NCBI RefSeq assembly: GCF_036345155.1
Contig: NZ_CP107772.1
Coordinates: 1,178,001 to 1,242,000, forward strand
Length of the DNA stretch: 64,000 nucleotides
DNA from: Streptomyces sp. NBC_00582
Lineage (GTDB): Bacteria; Actinomycetota; Actinomycetes; Streptomycetales; Streptomycetaceae
Reading direction: 5' to 3'
Part shown: piece by piece, positions 16,948 to 25,312 of the stretch
How positions within the stretch are numbered: the stretch's first letter is position 1
Layout: every line of letters starts with the position of its first letter
Made by a program: the position numbers and the translations under genes
The notes under the pieces: model-generated
Databases searched by the model: none
Told to the model about the DNA's origin: nothing
The model's input: only the letters and a program-made list of their open reading frames with translations

Positions 16948-17678
16948 GACCCCTTCCCCGACGCGTCGTCGAGGGCGCCTCGCAACGCCGTCAGTCCTTG
17001 CCCGAGGAGGGTCTTCTCGAGGCTGTGGTCGCTCTTGCGGCCCGTCCGCTCGCCCTGGGCGAAGCCGTCGGTGTCCACGACCTGGCCGCACCACTCCCCG
17101 TTCCCGACGGCCTGTCCGTCGAACGGCACCACCGCGCCCTCCCCCAGCGAGACCCACCGCTTGTCCTCCCAGCGCAGGGCGAGGACATAGGTGTGTCCGG
17201 GCACGACACGCGGGGCGTCGCCGGTGAGCTCCGGGATGCGGGTCCTGCCGTCGGACCGCAGCACGTTCCAGCCCAGGCCGATGTAGTCCAGGGTGGACCC
17301 CACCGTGGGATGGGACCGTGTGGTGGAGGTGAACGGCTTGTCCTGCACCTCCAGTTGGACGGTCCGCTCCAGCTCGTACCGGTACGTCCCGGCCTCCAGC
17401 TCCTCCCGGCCGCTCTCCCGCTCCTCGACCGCCCGGCCCACGACGACGACATCGGCGTACCGCACCCAGTCCTTCGCCGTCTCCGACGGATAGCGATTGA
17501 CCGCGACCCCGCATCCGTTGACCGTGTCGAGACCCGGCCAGCCGATCAGCACGCCCGCGACCACGCCGATGGCCGCCGCGCCCGCGACGACCGGACGACC
17601 TGTCAAACGGGCCGGTAAAAAGTTTCTTCGCACCCGATGATCTTGAAGTGTGCGCGATCGCGCAGCCGTGACGCACAT
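16944..17678 (-). CDS. membrane-anchored hypothetical protein
   Basis: A 244-residue protein if started at the ATG at 17678, which has GGAAAAG upstream; an in-frame ATG at 17759 and a GTG at 17633 are alternatives. One hydrophobic segment (VVAGAAAIGVVAGVLIGWPG) lies near residues 30-49 after a basic stretch. The rest is extracytoplasmic, beta-rich and polar, with Cys residues in NGCGV and GEWCGQV that could form a disulfide. I do not recognise the family. The stop codon TAG is formed by the CTAG end of the adjacent MITE-like element. Confidence 0.6.
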   Translation of the reverse strand: MCVTAARSRTLQDHRVRRNFLPARLTGRPVVAGAAAIGVVAGVLIGWPGLDTVNGCGVAVNRYPSETAKDWVRYADVVVVGRAVEERESGREELEAGTYRYELERTVQLEVQDKPFTSTTRSHPTVGSTLDYIGLGWNVLRSDGRTRIPELTGDAPRVVPGHTYVLALRWEDKRWVSLGEGAVVPFDGQAVGNGEWCGQVVDTDGFAQGERTGRKSDHSLEKTLLGQGLTALRGALDDASGKGS

Positions 17679-17800
17679 CACTTTTCCAGTCACAGCCCTG
17701 TCACAGCCCGGGGTGCCGGGGTCATCTGTCCGCATCGCGGGGCCGAATGACCAGCCCAAACGGGTCGTGGACGGGTACGCACGCCTGGTAGGAAGGGCAG

Positions 17801-18280
17801 ATGACCTCGCATGATCCCGACCCCTTGGAGCGGCTTCTCGCGGAACGCGCCTGCGAGCGGCTGATTCTCGAGTTCGTCCGCCGTCTCGACCTCGGCGATC
17901 CGAGCACCGTCTGCGACCTCTTCACCCCCGACGGCACCTGGGAATGGCCGCACGACTCCCGGCGCGTCGAAGGCCGCGAGGCCCTGCGCGCGTACTTCGG
18001 CTCCCGGCCGGCCGATCGTCTCTCGCGCCGCGTCTGCACCAACATCCTCGTCACCGTCGACTCCCCCGAGACGGCCACGGCCACCACCTACTTCGCGACG
18101 TACCGGGTCGACGGCCACACCGAGGGAACGTTCGTCGCGCCCCGTCTCCCCGCCAACATCGGCCATTACGAGGACACCTTCCGCAAGGCCGACGGCACCT
18201 GGCTCCTCGCCACCCGCACCCTGCACCTCGCCTTCGGCGGCCCGACGGAACGCCTCACCCCGCTGGACCGGCCTGCCTGA
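17801..18280 (+). CDS. SnoaL/NTF2-like fold protein
   Basis: A 159-residue single-domain protein with the cone-shaped NTF2-like pattern. It has a leading helix pair (LLAERACERLILEFVRRLDLGDPSTVCDLF), then TPDGTWEWPH, EGREALRAYF, and C-terminal strands ending GHYEDTFRKADGTWLLATRTL. Relatives include polyketide cyclases, isomerases and dehydratases as well as non-enzymatic ligand binders. The pocket residues do not allow a specific assignment. It stands alone between divergent and convergent neighbours. Confidence 0.8.
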   Translation: MTSHDPDPLERLLAERACERLILEFVRRLDLGDPSTVCDLFTPDGTWEWPHDSRRVEGREALRAYFGSRPADRLSRRVCTNILVTVDSPETATATTYFATYRVDGHTEGTFVAPRLPANIGHYEDTFRKADGTWLLATRTLHLAFGGPTERLTPLDRPA

Positions 18281-18341
18281 GCGGGGTTGGCCGCGCCGGC
18301 CGCCGCGGCCGTGGCGAGGGCCCGGCCACGGCGGCGCGAGG

Positions 18342-19076
18342 TCACTGAGCACTGGCCGCCGGTCGTACGACGAGTTCGTTGACGTCGACTTCCCTCGGCT
18401 GGCAGAGGGCGTAGGCAACGGCGTCCGCGACGGCGGAGGCGGGGAGGGCGACCGCACGGTAGGCCTTCATGGCCTCGCGGGCGGCCGGGTCGGAGATGCC
18501 GTCGGCGAGTTCGGACTCCGTGACGCCCGGGGAGACCAGGGTGACCCGGATGTCCCCCGCGGACTCCTGGCGCAGCCCTTCCGTGATCGCGCGGACGGCG
18601 AACTTGGTGGCGCAGTAGACGGCGGCGGTGGGCGAGACCTCGTACGCGCCGACGGAGGCGACGTTCACGACGTGTCCGCCGCCCTGGGCCCGCATCACCG
18701 GCAGGGCGGCGGCGACGCCGTGCAGCACACCACGCACGTTCACGTCGATCATCCGGTCCCACTCGTCGAGCTTCAGCGCTTCGAGCGGCGAGAGCGGCAT
18801 CACCCCGGCGTTGTTGACGATGACGTCCAGCCGGCCGTAACGGTCCCGGGCGGCGGCGACGAAGGCGCGCACGGCGGCGGCGTCCGTGACGTCCAGGTGG
18901 CGGAAGGCCACGGTGCCGCCCGCCTCGGTGAGCTCCTTCGTGAGCGTCTCCAACCGGTCGGTGCGGCGCGCTCCGAGGAGGAGGCGGTGGCCGTCGGCGG
19001 CGAGCCGGCGTGCGGTGGCCTCTCCGATGCCGCTGCTCGCTCCGGTGATCGCGACGACCTTGGACGCGTGAGTCAT
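18342..19076 (-). CDS. short-chain dehydrogenase/reductase
   Basis: A 244-residue classical SDR. The TGASSGIG cofactor loop is near residue 12, followed by a basic ARRTDR that favours NADPH. NNAG is present, the catalytic Ser lies in VNVASVG, and the YxxxK pair is YCATK. It is divergent from an MmyB-type regulator, a recurrent arrangement in actinomycetes in which the regulator controls the SDR. The substrate is unknown. Confidence 0.93.
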   Translation of the reverse strand: MTHASKVVAITGASSGIGEATARRLAADGHRLLLGARRTDRLETLTKELTEAGGTVAFRHLDVTDAAAVRAFVAAARDRYGRLDVIVNNAGVMPLSPLEALKLDEWDRMIDVNVRGVLHGVAAALPVMRAQGGGHVVNVASVGAYEVSPTAAVYCATKFAVRAITEGLRQESAGDIRVTLVSPGVTESELADGISDPAAREAMKAYRAVALPASAVADAVAYALCQPREVDVNELVVRPAASAQ

Positions 19077-19159
19077 GCCTGGTACTTCCGTTCCTGAGAG
19101 CACATGGGGTTGCCGCACCGAGTCTGGACAGGCCGCGGAACACCAACCAGGACCTGTGC

Positions 19160-19184
19160 TGCCTGGGTGCGGCACACCCGGGCA
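19160..19184. promoter_or_regulatory. inverted repeat, likely operator for the MmyB-like regulator
   Basis: Arms TGCCTGGGTG and CACCCGGGCA pair with one mismatch around a 5-bp centre, ending 30 bp before the regulator start in the divergent region. This position suits autoregulation and control of the SDR gene. Confidence 0.5.
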
Positions 19185-19214
19185 GGGCGCCGCCGGGAGG
19201 CCTAGGGTGCGGAC

Positions 19215-20054
19215 ATGGCCGACAACGCTCTGGGAGAGTTTCTGCGCGCCCGGCGGGCGGTCCTGCGACCGGACGAGGTCGGCATGGCCGCCTACGGGGT
19301 GCGCAGGGTCGCCGGGCTGCGCCGCGAGGAGGTCGCCGTCCTCGCGGGGGTGAACGCCGACTACTACGCCCGCCTGGAACAGGGCCGTGAACGCCGGCCG
19401 TCGGCGCAGGTGCTCGACGCGCTCGGCCGTGCCCTGCGGCTGGACCCGGACGCGCAAGCCCATCTGCACCGGCTGGCCGGGACGGCCCCCGCCGTCCCGC
19501 TCGGCCACACCACGGACCGGGTGAGCCCCGCCCTGCGCCGGCTCCTCGACGGCTACCCCGGCTCCCCGGCGTACGTCGTCAACCGGACCCTTGACGTGCT
19601 GGCCGCCAACGCCCTCGCCGAGGTCCTGCACTCGCCCTTCGAGGAACTGGACAACCTCGCCCGGATGACGTTCCTCGATCCGGCGGGCCGCCAGTTCTAC
19701 ACCCGGTGGGGCGGGACGGCTCAGTCCGTCGTGGGCCATCTGCGCGAGGCGGCCGGCTTCGAGCCGGACAGCGCCCGGCTGCGCGAACTCGTCCGTGTTC
19801 TCTCGGCCCACAGTTCCGACTTCGTCCGTCTGTGGAACACCCACGCCGTGCGGGGCAAGACCCAGGAGGCCAAGCACTTCCTGCACCCCGACGTCGGCCC
19901 GCTGACCCTCACCTACCTCGCCCTCGACGTGCGCGACTCCCCCGGCCAGCAACTCATCGTCTACCAGGCCGAACCCGGCGGCCCCGACGCCGAGGCCCTC
20001 ACCCTCCTCACCACCCTGACCCCTTTCGTTCCGCAGGCCGACTTCGAAGCCTGA
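19215..20054 (+). CDS. XRE-family regulator with MmyB-like ligand domain
   Basis: A 279-residue regulator. The N-terminal helix-turn-helix spans about 5-75 and contains the hallmark RRVAGLRREEVAVLAGVNADYYARLEQG. The C-terminal MmyB-like PAS-type domain starts near 105 (YVVNRTLDVLAANALAEVL) and includes FVRLWNTHAV and the terminal VYQAEPGG segment. Members bind fatty-acid-like ligands and commonly regulate a neighbouring SDR, which is exactly the neighbour here. The start is 138 bp from the divergent SDR start. Confidence 0.92.
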   Translation: MADNALGEFLRARRAVLRPDEVGMAAYGVRRVAGLRREEVAVLAGVNADYYARLEQGRERRPSAQVLDALGRALRLDPDAQAHLHRLAGTAPAVPLGHTTDRVSPALRRLLDGYPGSPAYVVNRTLDVLAANALAEVLHSPFEELDNLARMTFLDPAGRQFYTRWGGTAQSVVGHLREAAGFEPDSARLRELVRVLSAHSSDFVRLWNTHAVRGKTQEAKHFLHPDVGPLTLTYLALDVRDSPGQQLIVYQAEPGGPDAEALTLLTTLTPFVPQADFEA

Positions 20055-20121
20055 TCCCGGGCCCGGTCAGGGTGGGCGAGAGAAGTCCGCGACAAAGTCC
20101 GCGAAAAAAGCTTCGGCGCGG

Positions 20122-20150
20122 TGTCAACCCAAGGCGTCCCCCGGGGCGTA
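20122..20150 (+). promoter_or_regulatory. ECF-sigma-type promoter
   Basis: TGTCAACC, a 17-bp spacer and CGTA give the AAC/CGT pattern of ECF sigma-dependent promoters. It lies 36 bp upstream of a truncated ECF sigma gene, consistent with a former autoregulatory promoter that still looks intact. Confidence 0.5.
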
Positions 20151-20185
20151 CAGACCGTGAAGCGTGATCACCAGCGGGGAGCCCC

Positions 20186-20269
20186 ATGACCGTCGAGGAG
20201 TTCAAGGAGTTCTCCGCGCGCTGCCGGCAGACCCTGGTGGGGCAGCTCCATCGGCCGCGCCGGCCCTGA
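20186..20269 (+). pseudogene. truncated SigE-family ECF sigma factor remnant
   Basis: Only 27 codons remain. MTVEEFKEFSARCRQTLVGQL matches the opening of SigE-family ECF sigma factors (region 2.1), and the reading then stops where the LTGDxxEAED helix should follow. The start has GGGGAG upstream and an ECF-type promoter in front. No later sigma regions can be read in any frame in the next 300 bp, so most of the gene is deleted. A further short peptide-like stretch (CEYLEPTEQEWDAFQQHFEL, near 20308-20367) is of unknown origin. Confidence 0.55.
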
Positions 20270-20536
20270 CGACCACGCTCCCCCCGGGCTGACCGACCGA
20301 AGTGCGAGTACCTCGAGCCCACCGAGCAGGAGTGGGACGCCTTCCAGCAGCACTTCGAGCTCCACAAGCGATCGTGCGGGGCAGTACGGGGGCGCCGTGG
20401 GAGGGGGACGCTGCGACTGCGCCACCCGGGGGAACGCGCGTCCATGCGGGTGGCAATCGCGGTCGCGGCAAACCGACTCCGGCCTGACCGGCGTTGTACA
20501 GGGCACCTCCTCCACCCGTCAGGGAAAGGCCGTTCC

Positions 20537-20626
20537 ATGCGCCGTACCACTCTGCTCGCCGTCGCCGCCCTCCTCACCGCCGCCGCGACGGGATTCCTCG
20601 CCACCACGGCGATCCGCAACCGCTGA
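20537..20626 (+). CDS. 29-residue hydrophobic small protein
   Basis: A short reading frame, MRRTTLLAVAALLTAAATGF and nine further residues. It has a basic start and one potential membrane segment. A GGGAAAGG site sits 8 bp upstream, and a strong hairpin follows at 20642-20682. It could be a small membrane peptide or a leftover signal sequence from a deleted secreted protein. Being short and unsupported by a known family, it is tentative. Confidence 0.4.
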   Translation: MRRTTLLAVAALLTAAATGFLATTAIRNR

Positions 20627-21014
20627 CCGCCGCCGTGTGCCCGCCGGGCCCGCTCCGCCGTGTGCGCGGGGTGGGCCCGGCGTCATCCGCGGCGCGCGAC
20701 GGTGATGGCTTGGGGCCGGCGTCCGTGAGCGGGCTGCGGTCCCCGTCGCCGTACCGCTCCGCCACGACCGGGCCCGCATCCGCCGGGAACCGGGACGGCG
20801 CCCGCCGTCCGAGGAAGCGCAGGGACGCTCCGGCTCCGGTGCGGGCGTGGCCCAGCGGGGCTGGGGGGAGGGGCCTCACAGAGCCGACCGGTGGGCCCGT
20901 GCCCTGCGGGCTGAGGGGGCCCTCGGACGAGGCCGCGGGAGCCCCTGCCCGGGGCGCCCGGTGATGCGATCTTTCCTGTGGACTCGGGCCCGCGTGGGAT
21001 GGCAGCGTGGGGCC
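20627..21014. other. intergenic region before the PhzF gene
   Basis: This 388-bp stretch holds one clear element, a perfect 10-bp inverted repeat CGCCGGGCCC (20642-20651) and GGGCCCGGCG (20673-20682), probably a terminator for the small upstream gene. The remainder is GC-rich with no convincing reading frame or promoter. Confidence 0.5.
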
Positions 21015-21908
21015 ATGACCAGCGATGCGAGCGGGGCGAACCCCGTGGACCAGCCCGGAGCGGGCGTCGAGCCCCTGCGCTACTCGGCCTTCACCCATGA
21101 TCCGGCGGGCGGCAACCCCGCCGGGATCGTGTTGGACGCCTCCGGGCTCGACGCGGCGGCGATGCTCGCCGTGGCCGCCCGGATCGGCTACTCGGAGACG
21201 GCCTTCGTCACCGGGCGCGACGACGCGGCGCGGCGCTTCAAGGTGCGCTACTTCAGCCCGCTGGACGAGGTGGCCTTCTGCGGGCACGCGACGATCGCCC
21301 TCGCGGTCGCCCTCGCCGAGCGGCTGGGCCCCGGCGAGCTCGTCCTGGACACTCCGGCGGGCGAGATCGCCGTGGCGACCGGGGTGGACGACGGGGGCGC
21401 GGTGCTGGCCACGCTCACCAGCGTCCCGGCCCGCTCCCGCCCCGCCTCCGACGCCGAGCTGGACGCGACGCTCAAGGCCCTGGGCTGGTCGGCCGACGAC
21501 CTCGACCCGGCGTTGCCGCCGCACGTGGCGTTCGCCGGCAACGACCACCTGGTGCTGGCCGCCGCCTCCCGCGCCCGGCTGGCGGACCTCGACTACGACT
21601 TCGACGGTCTCACCGAGGTCATGCGGCGGCACGCGTGGACGACCGTCCACCTGGTGTGGCGCGAGTCGCCGGAGCACTTCCACGCCCGGGATCCGTTCCC
21701 CGTCGGCGGGGTGGTCGAGGACCCGGCGACCGGCGCGGCGGCCGCGGCCTTCGGTGGTTACCTCCGCGCCCTCGGGCTCGTCACCGCCCCGGCGAGGATC
21801 ACGATCCGTCAGGGAGAGGACATGGGCCGGCCCAGCGACCTGCTGATCGACGTGGACCCCGAGTCCGAGCGGACCCGGGTCACCGGCCAGGCGGTGCCGA
21901 TCGGCTAG
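21015..21908 (+). CDS. PhzF family isomerase-like protein
   Basis: A 297-residue protein of the PhzF/diaminopimelate-epimerase fold. Signatures are FTHDPAGGNPAGIV at the start, the catalytic Glu in GYSETAFV, CGHATIALA in the first half, and DPATGAAAAAFGGYL in the second. PhzF proper isomerises an intermediate in phenazine synthesis, but most family members sit outside phenazine clusters and have unknown substrates. No other phz genes are present here. The ATG lies near the end of GGCAGCGTGGGGCC without an ideal Shine-Dalgarno. Confidence 0.88.
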   Translation: MTSDASGANPVDQPGAGVEPLRYSAFTHDPAGGNPAGIVLDASGLDAAAMLAVAARIGYSETAFVTGRDDAARRFKVRYFSPLDEVAFCGHATIALAVALAERLGPGELVLDTPAGEIAVATGVDDGGAVLATLTSVPARSRPASDAELDATLKALGWSADDLDPALPPHVAFAGNDHLVLAAASRARLADLDYDFDGLTEVMRRHAWTTVHLVWRESPEHFHARDPFPVGGVVEDPATGAAAAAFGGYLRALGLVTAPARITIRQGEDMGRPSDLLIDVDPESERTRVTGQAVPIG

Positions 21909-21954
21909 CGCGGACACGGCCCAGGACGGGAGTCCCCCGCACGCGGGATCGCCG

Positions 21955-22168
21955 GCGTTCCCCGAGGCGGAGCTGAAGGAGATCCTGCGGCTGCTGGGGA
22001 CCGTGCCCACGCCGGTGTGCGTCCATCTGGAACGGCCCGCCGTGCTCCGCGAGATCGCGGAGCGCGCCGCCGCCCTGAGCGTCGGACTACGGCGCCTGCG
22101 ACGCGGCCCTGCTGGACGTGCCGAACGACACCGAGGGTCCCGTCTTCCCCCACGGCCACGGCATCGAC
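21955..22168 (+). pseudogene. GH3 beta-glucosidase C-terminal remnant
   Basis: Pieces of the C-terminal part of a family 3 glycoside hydrolase survive in broken frames. FPEAELKEILRLLGTVPT then CVHLERPAVLREIAERAAAL is in one frame. After a frameshift at about 22084 come DYGACDAALLDV and, after an apparent in-frame loss of roughly 28 codons, NDTEGPVFPHGHGID. In intact relatives the lost part reads like FGRxxPxGRLPFELP. There is no start, and the sequence abuts the GAPDH stop. Confidence 0.65.
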
Positions 22169-22196
22169 GTGCCGTGGGGGGCGGGACGCCGTCCGG

Positions 22197-23195
22197 TCAG
22201 CGGGCGGCGAGGAGCTGCAGGGTGTCGATGACCCGGTGGGAGAAGCCCCACTCGTTGTCGTACCAGGCGACCACCTTGATGTGGCGGCCGTCGACGCGGG
22301 TGAGCTCCGAGTCGAAGATCGACGAGGCCGGGTTGCCCGTGATGTCGGAGGAGACCAGGGGGTCCTCGGAGTACTCGAGGATGCCCGCGAGGGGGCCCTC
22401 GGCCGCCGTGCGGTAGGCGGCGAGGACCTCGTCGCGGGTCACGTCACGGGCGACGGTGGTGTTCAGCTCGACGATCGAGCCGACCGGGACGGGCACCCGG
22501 ATCGAGTCGCCGGACAGCTTGCCGTCGAGGTTCGGCAGCACCAGGCCGATCGCCTTGGCGGCGCCGGTCGTGGTCGGCACGATGTTGACGCCGGCGGCGC
22601 GGGCGCGGCGGGGGTCGCGGTGCGGGCCGTCCTGGAGGTTCTGCTCCTGGGTGTAGGCGTGCACGGTCGTCATGAAGCCGTGCTCGATGCCGGCCAGCTC
22701 GTCGAGCACCGCGGCCAGCGGGGCGAGCGCGTTGGTCGTGCAGGAGGCGTTCGAGACGATCGTGTGCAGGTCCGCGTCGTAGGCGTCGGTGTTGACGCCG
22801 TAGGCGAGGGTGACGTCGGCGCCGTCCGAGGGCGCGCTGACGAGGACCTTGCGGGCGCCCGCGTCAAGGTGGGCGCGGGCCGCCTTGGCGGAGGTGAAGC
22901 GGCCGGTCGCCTCCAGCACGATGTCGACGTCGAGCGCGGCCCACGGCAGCTGCGCCGGGTCGCGCTCGGCGAGCACCTGGATCCGGTGGCCGTCGACGAC
23001 GAGCGCGCCGTCCTCGACGGTGACCGGACGGCCGAGGCGGCCGGAGGTCGAGTCGAAGGCGAGCAGTCGGGCGAGGGCGGTCGGCTCGGTGAGGTCGTTG
23101 ACGGCGACGATCTCGAGGTCGGTCTCGCGCTCCAGGAGCGCGCGCAGCACGTTGCGTCCGATGCGGCCGAATCCGTTGATGGCGATGCGAGTCAT
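22197..23195 (-). CDS. gap: glyceraldehyde-3-phosphate dehydrogenase, type I
   Basis: A 332-residue glycolytic enzyme converting glyceraldehyde-3-phosphate to 1,3-bisphosphoglycerate with NAD. The Rossmann start INGFGRIGRNVLRAL, the catalytic Cys in SNASCTTN (about residue 150), HAYTQEQNLQDGPH, and the C-terminal WYDNEWGFSHRV are all intact, and the length is normal. Streptomyces usually encode more than one gap gene. This one is monocistronic and flanked by decayed carbohydrate genes, so it is probably the accessory copy (inference). Confidence 0.96.
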   Translation of the reverse strand: MTRIAINGFGRIGRNVLRALLERETDLEIVAVNDLTEPTALARLLAFDSTSGRLGRPVTVEDGALVVDGHRIQVLAERDPAQLPWAALDVDIVLEATGRFTSAKAARAHLDAGARKVLVSAPSDGADVTLAYGVNTDAYDADLHTIVSNASCTTNALAPLAAVLDELAGIEHGFMTTVHAYTQEQNLQDGPHRDPRRARAAGVNIVPTTTGAAKAIGLVLPNLDGKLSGDSIRVPVPVGSIVELNTTVARDVTRDEVLAAYRTAAEGPLAGILEYSEDPLVSSDITGNPASSIFDSELTRVDGRHIKVVAWYDNEWGFSHRVIDTLQLLAAR

Positions 23196-23302
23196 GAATC
23201 GTGTCCCTTCGAGTCGCCCCCAGCCTCGCCTGCGGCGGCCGCCCGCGGCCGGGGCGAGAGCGCCATGGTTCGCAAGGATCTCGCCAGTGGGGGTGGGCCG
23301 CG

Positions 23303-24259
23303 CTATTCGCCCCGGGTGAAGGTGCGCCGGTACTCGCTGGGGGTGGTGCCGAGGATCTGCTGGAAGTGCAGCCGCAGGTTCGCGCCGGTGCCGAGTCCGA
23401 CGTCGCCCGCGATCTGCTCGATGCCGCGCTCGGAGCGTTCCAGCAGCTCACGGGCCCGGTCGATCCGGGCGCGCATCACCCACTGCATGGGGGTGTAGCC
23501 GGTGTCCTCGACGAAGCGGCGGGAGAAGGTGCGCGGCGACACCGCCGCGTGCCGGGCGAGGGTGTCGAGGGTGAGGGGTTCGTCGAGGTGGTGCAGGGCC
23601 CATTCGCGGGTGGCGGCGAACCGTTCGCCCAGCGGTTCGGGCACGCTGCGCGGCACGTACTGGGCCTGGCCGCCGCTGCGGTAGGGCGCCGCGACCAGGC
23701 GCCGGGCGGCGTGGTTGGAGGCGGCGACGCCGAGGTCGCCGCGCAGGATGTGCAGGCACAGGTCGATGCCGGAGGCGGCGCCGGCCGAGGTGAGCACGCT
23801 GCCCTCGTCGACGAACAGGACGTTCTCGTCGACCCGTACGCGCGGATGCCTGGCCGCCAGGGCGCGGGTGTAGTGCCAGTGGGTCGTGGCGCGTCTGCCG
23901 TCGAGGAGGCCGGTGGCGGCCAGCGCGAAGGCGCCGGTCGAGATGGCCGCCAGCCGGGCGCCGCGGCTGTGGGCGGCGAGCAGCGCGTCGACGACCTCCG
24001 GCGGCGGGTCCTCGCGGTCCGGGGACCGGTAGCCGGGGAGGAAGACGGTCTCGGCCCACTCCAGGGCCTCCAGACCGTGGGCCACGTGGTACGACAGCCC
24101 GTCGCCCCCCGCGACCAGGCCCGGTTGTGCCCCGCACACCCGGACCTCGTAGGGCATGCTGGCGCGGGTCGTGAACACCTGCGCGGGGATGCCGACGTCG
24201 AGCGGCTTGGCGCCTTCGAGCACGAGGACGGCGACGCGTCGGAGGCGGGAGGGCGGCAC
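23303..24259 (-). CDS. GlxA-family regulator: DJ-1/PfpI domain plus AraC HTH
   Basis: A 318-residue regulator. Residues about 8-165 form a DJ-1/PfpI-like domain, and about 215-315 form an AraC-type double HTH (LARHAAVSPRTFSRRF, then GLGTGANLRLHFQQILGTTPSEYRR). At the nucleophile-elbow position, where many relatives have Cys (ICTGAF), this protein has Ser (ISTGAFALAATGLLDGR). The domain is therefore likely a ligand or dimer module and not a thiol hydrolase. In the second HTH, Gly-Ala-Asn replaces the usual SxxxFxR context only mildly. Its targets are unknown. Confidence 0.9.
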   Translation of the reverse strand: MPPSRLRRVAVLVLEGAKPLDVGIPAQVFTTRASMPYEVRVCGAQPGLVAGGDGLSYHVAHGLEALEWAETVFLPGYRSPDREDPPPEVVDALLAAHSRGARLAAISTGAFALAATGLLDGRRATTHWHYTRALAARHPRVRVDENVLFVDEGSVLTSAGAASGIDLCLHILRGDLGVAASNHAARRLVAAPYRSGGQAQYVPRSVPEPLGERFAATREWALHHLDEPLTLDTLARHAAVSPRTFSRRFVEDTGYTPMQWVMRARIDRARELLERSERGIEQIAGDVGLGTGANLRLHFQQILGTTPSEYRRTFTRGE

Positions 24260-24290
24260 GCCGTACAGCCTACGGGTCGGGCTTCGGCGG

Positions 24291-25081
24291 TCACGTCCGG
24301 CGGTGGGTGTCCGAGCGGCGCAGACGGAGGGTGAGGATCTGGAAGGGGCGCAGGGTGAGGTGGACCGCGCCGTCGGTGAGGTGGTGGCTCGTCGGGTCGG
24401 ACAGGGGGCGTTCCAGCAGGTCGGTGGTCTCGGCGGAGGCGAGGGGGAAGCCGGGGGTGAGGGTGGCGCGGGCGCGGACGCCCTGGGACTCGTAGAGGCG
24501 GACGACGATGTCTCCGCTGCGGTCGTCGGCGAGTTTGACGGCCTCGATCACGACGTCCCGGTGGTCGACGGTGACCAGCGGGGCGACCGGGGTGCGGCCG
24601 GGCCGGGTGCGTTCGGGGAGGTTGAGGCGGTAGCCCTCGCGGACGGCGTCGGCGAGGTCGGCGCCGATCAGCAGGGCGTAGCGCAGACGGTGGACGCCCT
24701 GGTCCTGGTCGGGGTCGGGGAAGCGGGCGGACCGCAACAGGGAGAGGCGGACCGTGGTGGTGGTGCCGCCGTCGGGGCGGACGTCCCGGGTGACGTCGTG
24801 GCCGTAGGTGGAGTCGTTGACGAGGGCGGCGCCCCAGTCGCGTTCGCCGACGTGGAGGAAGCGGTGGGCGCAGATCTCGAACTTGGCGGCGTCCCAGCTG
24901 GTGTTGGTGTGGGTGGGGCGTTCGACGTGCCCGAAGGGGATCTCGGCCGTGGAGTGCGCGGCCCGCACGTCCAGCGGGAAGGCGGCCTTGAGGAGCTTCT
25001 CGCGTTCGTGCCAGTCGACGACCGTGTCGACGAGCAGGCGTCGGGAGCCTGTCGGCAGGGTCAGGGTCTGCTCGATCCGGG
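24291..25081 (-). pseudogene. GH38 alpha-mannosidase, C-terminal fragment
   Basis: About 262 codons of the C-terminal beta-sandwich part of a family 38 alpha-mannosidase. Readable segments include LLVDTVVDWHEREKLLKAAFP, EIPFGHVERPTHTNTSWD, WGAALVNDSTYGHDV and LRPFQILTLRLRR. The N-terminal catalytic half, with its nucleophile Asp, is missing. The reading breaks at about 25081, where it meets a ROK regulator fragment on the other strand. An internal ATG at 24968 could initiate a non-catalytic product. It is a deletion relic. Confidence 0.8.
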
Positions 25082-25312
25082 ACGACCCGCCGGGTCGTCC
25101 TCGGCGGCGAGGCGCTGCGCGGCATCGAGCCCATCCTGCTCGAGGAGATCGACAGCGCCGTCAACCGCACCTCGGTGGCCCGCTCCATCCGCCGGGTGGC
25201 GATCGAGCAGAGCGTCATCGGCGACACGGTGGGGGCGATCGGGGCGGCGTCCCTGGTGCTCCACGGCAACTACGCACCGGGGTGGCGACTGCTCACCGAC
25301 GGGGCGGGGTGA
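25082..25312 (+). pseudogene. ROK family regulator, C-terminal fragment
   Basis: 76 codons of the extreme C-terminus of a ROK (NagC/XylR-type) repressor or sugar kinase: RRVVLGGEALRGIEPILLEE, then IGDTVGAIGAASLVLHGNYAP. No start codon, HTH or kinase motifs remain. It begins exactly where the oppositely oriented mannosidase fragment ends. The parent locus was probably a divergent mannosidase/ROK pair whose shared promoter and both 5' ends were deleted. Confidence 0.7.

Noticed and set aside
20308..20385. A second conserved gene fragment (CEYLEPTEQEWDAF region) after the sigma remnant
   Set aside because: It reads protein-like but has no start, no recognisable family and only about 25 codons, so it is mentioned with the sigma remnant and not listed as a gene.
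21015..21908. Phenazine biosynthesis cluster
   Set aside because: Only a PhzF-family gene is present; the family is widespread outside phenazine loci and no phzABCDEG genes are nearby.
22017..24334. Long plus-strand open frames opposite the GAPDH and GlxA-like genes
   Set aside because: They mirror the conserved minus-strand genes and contain no family motif.
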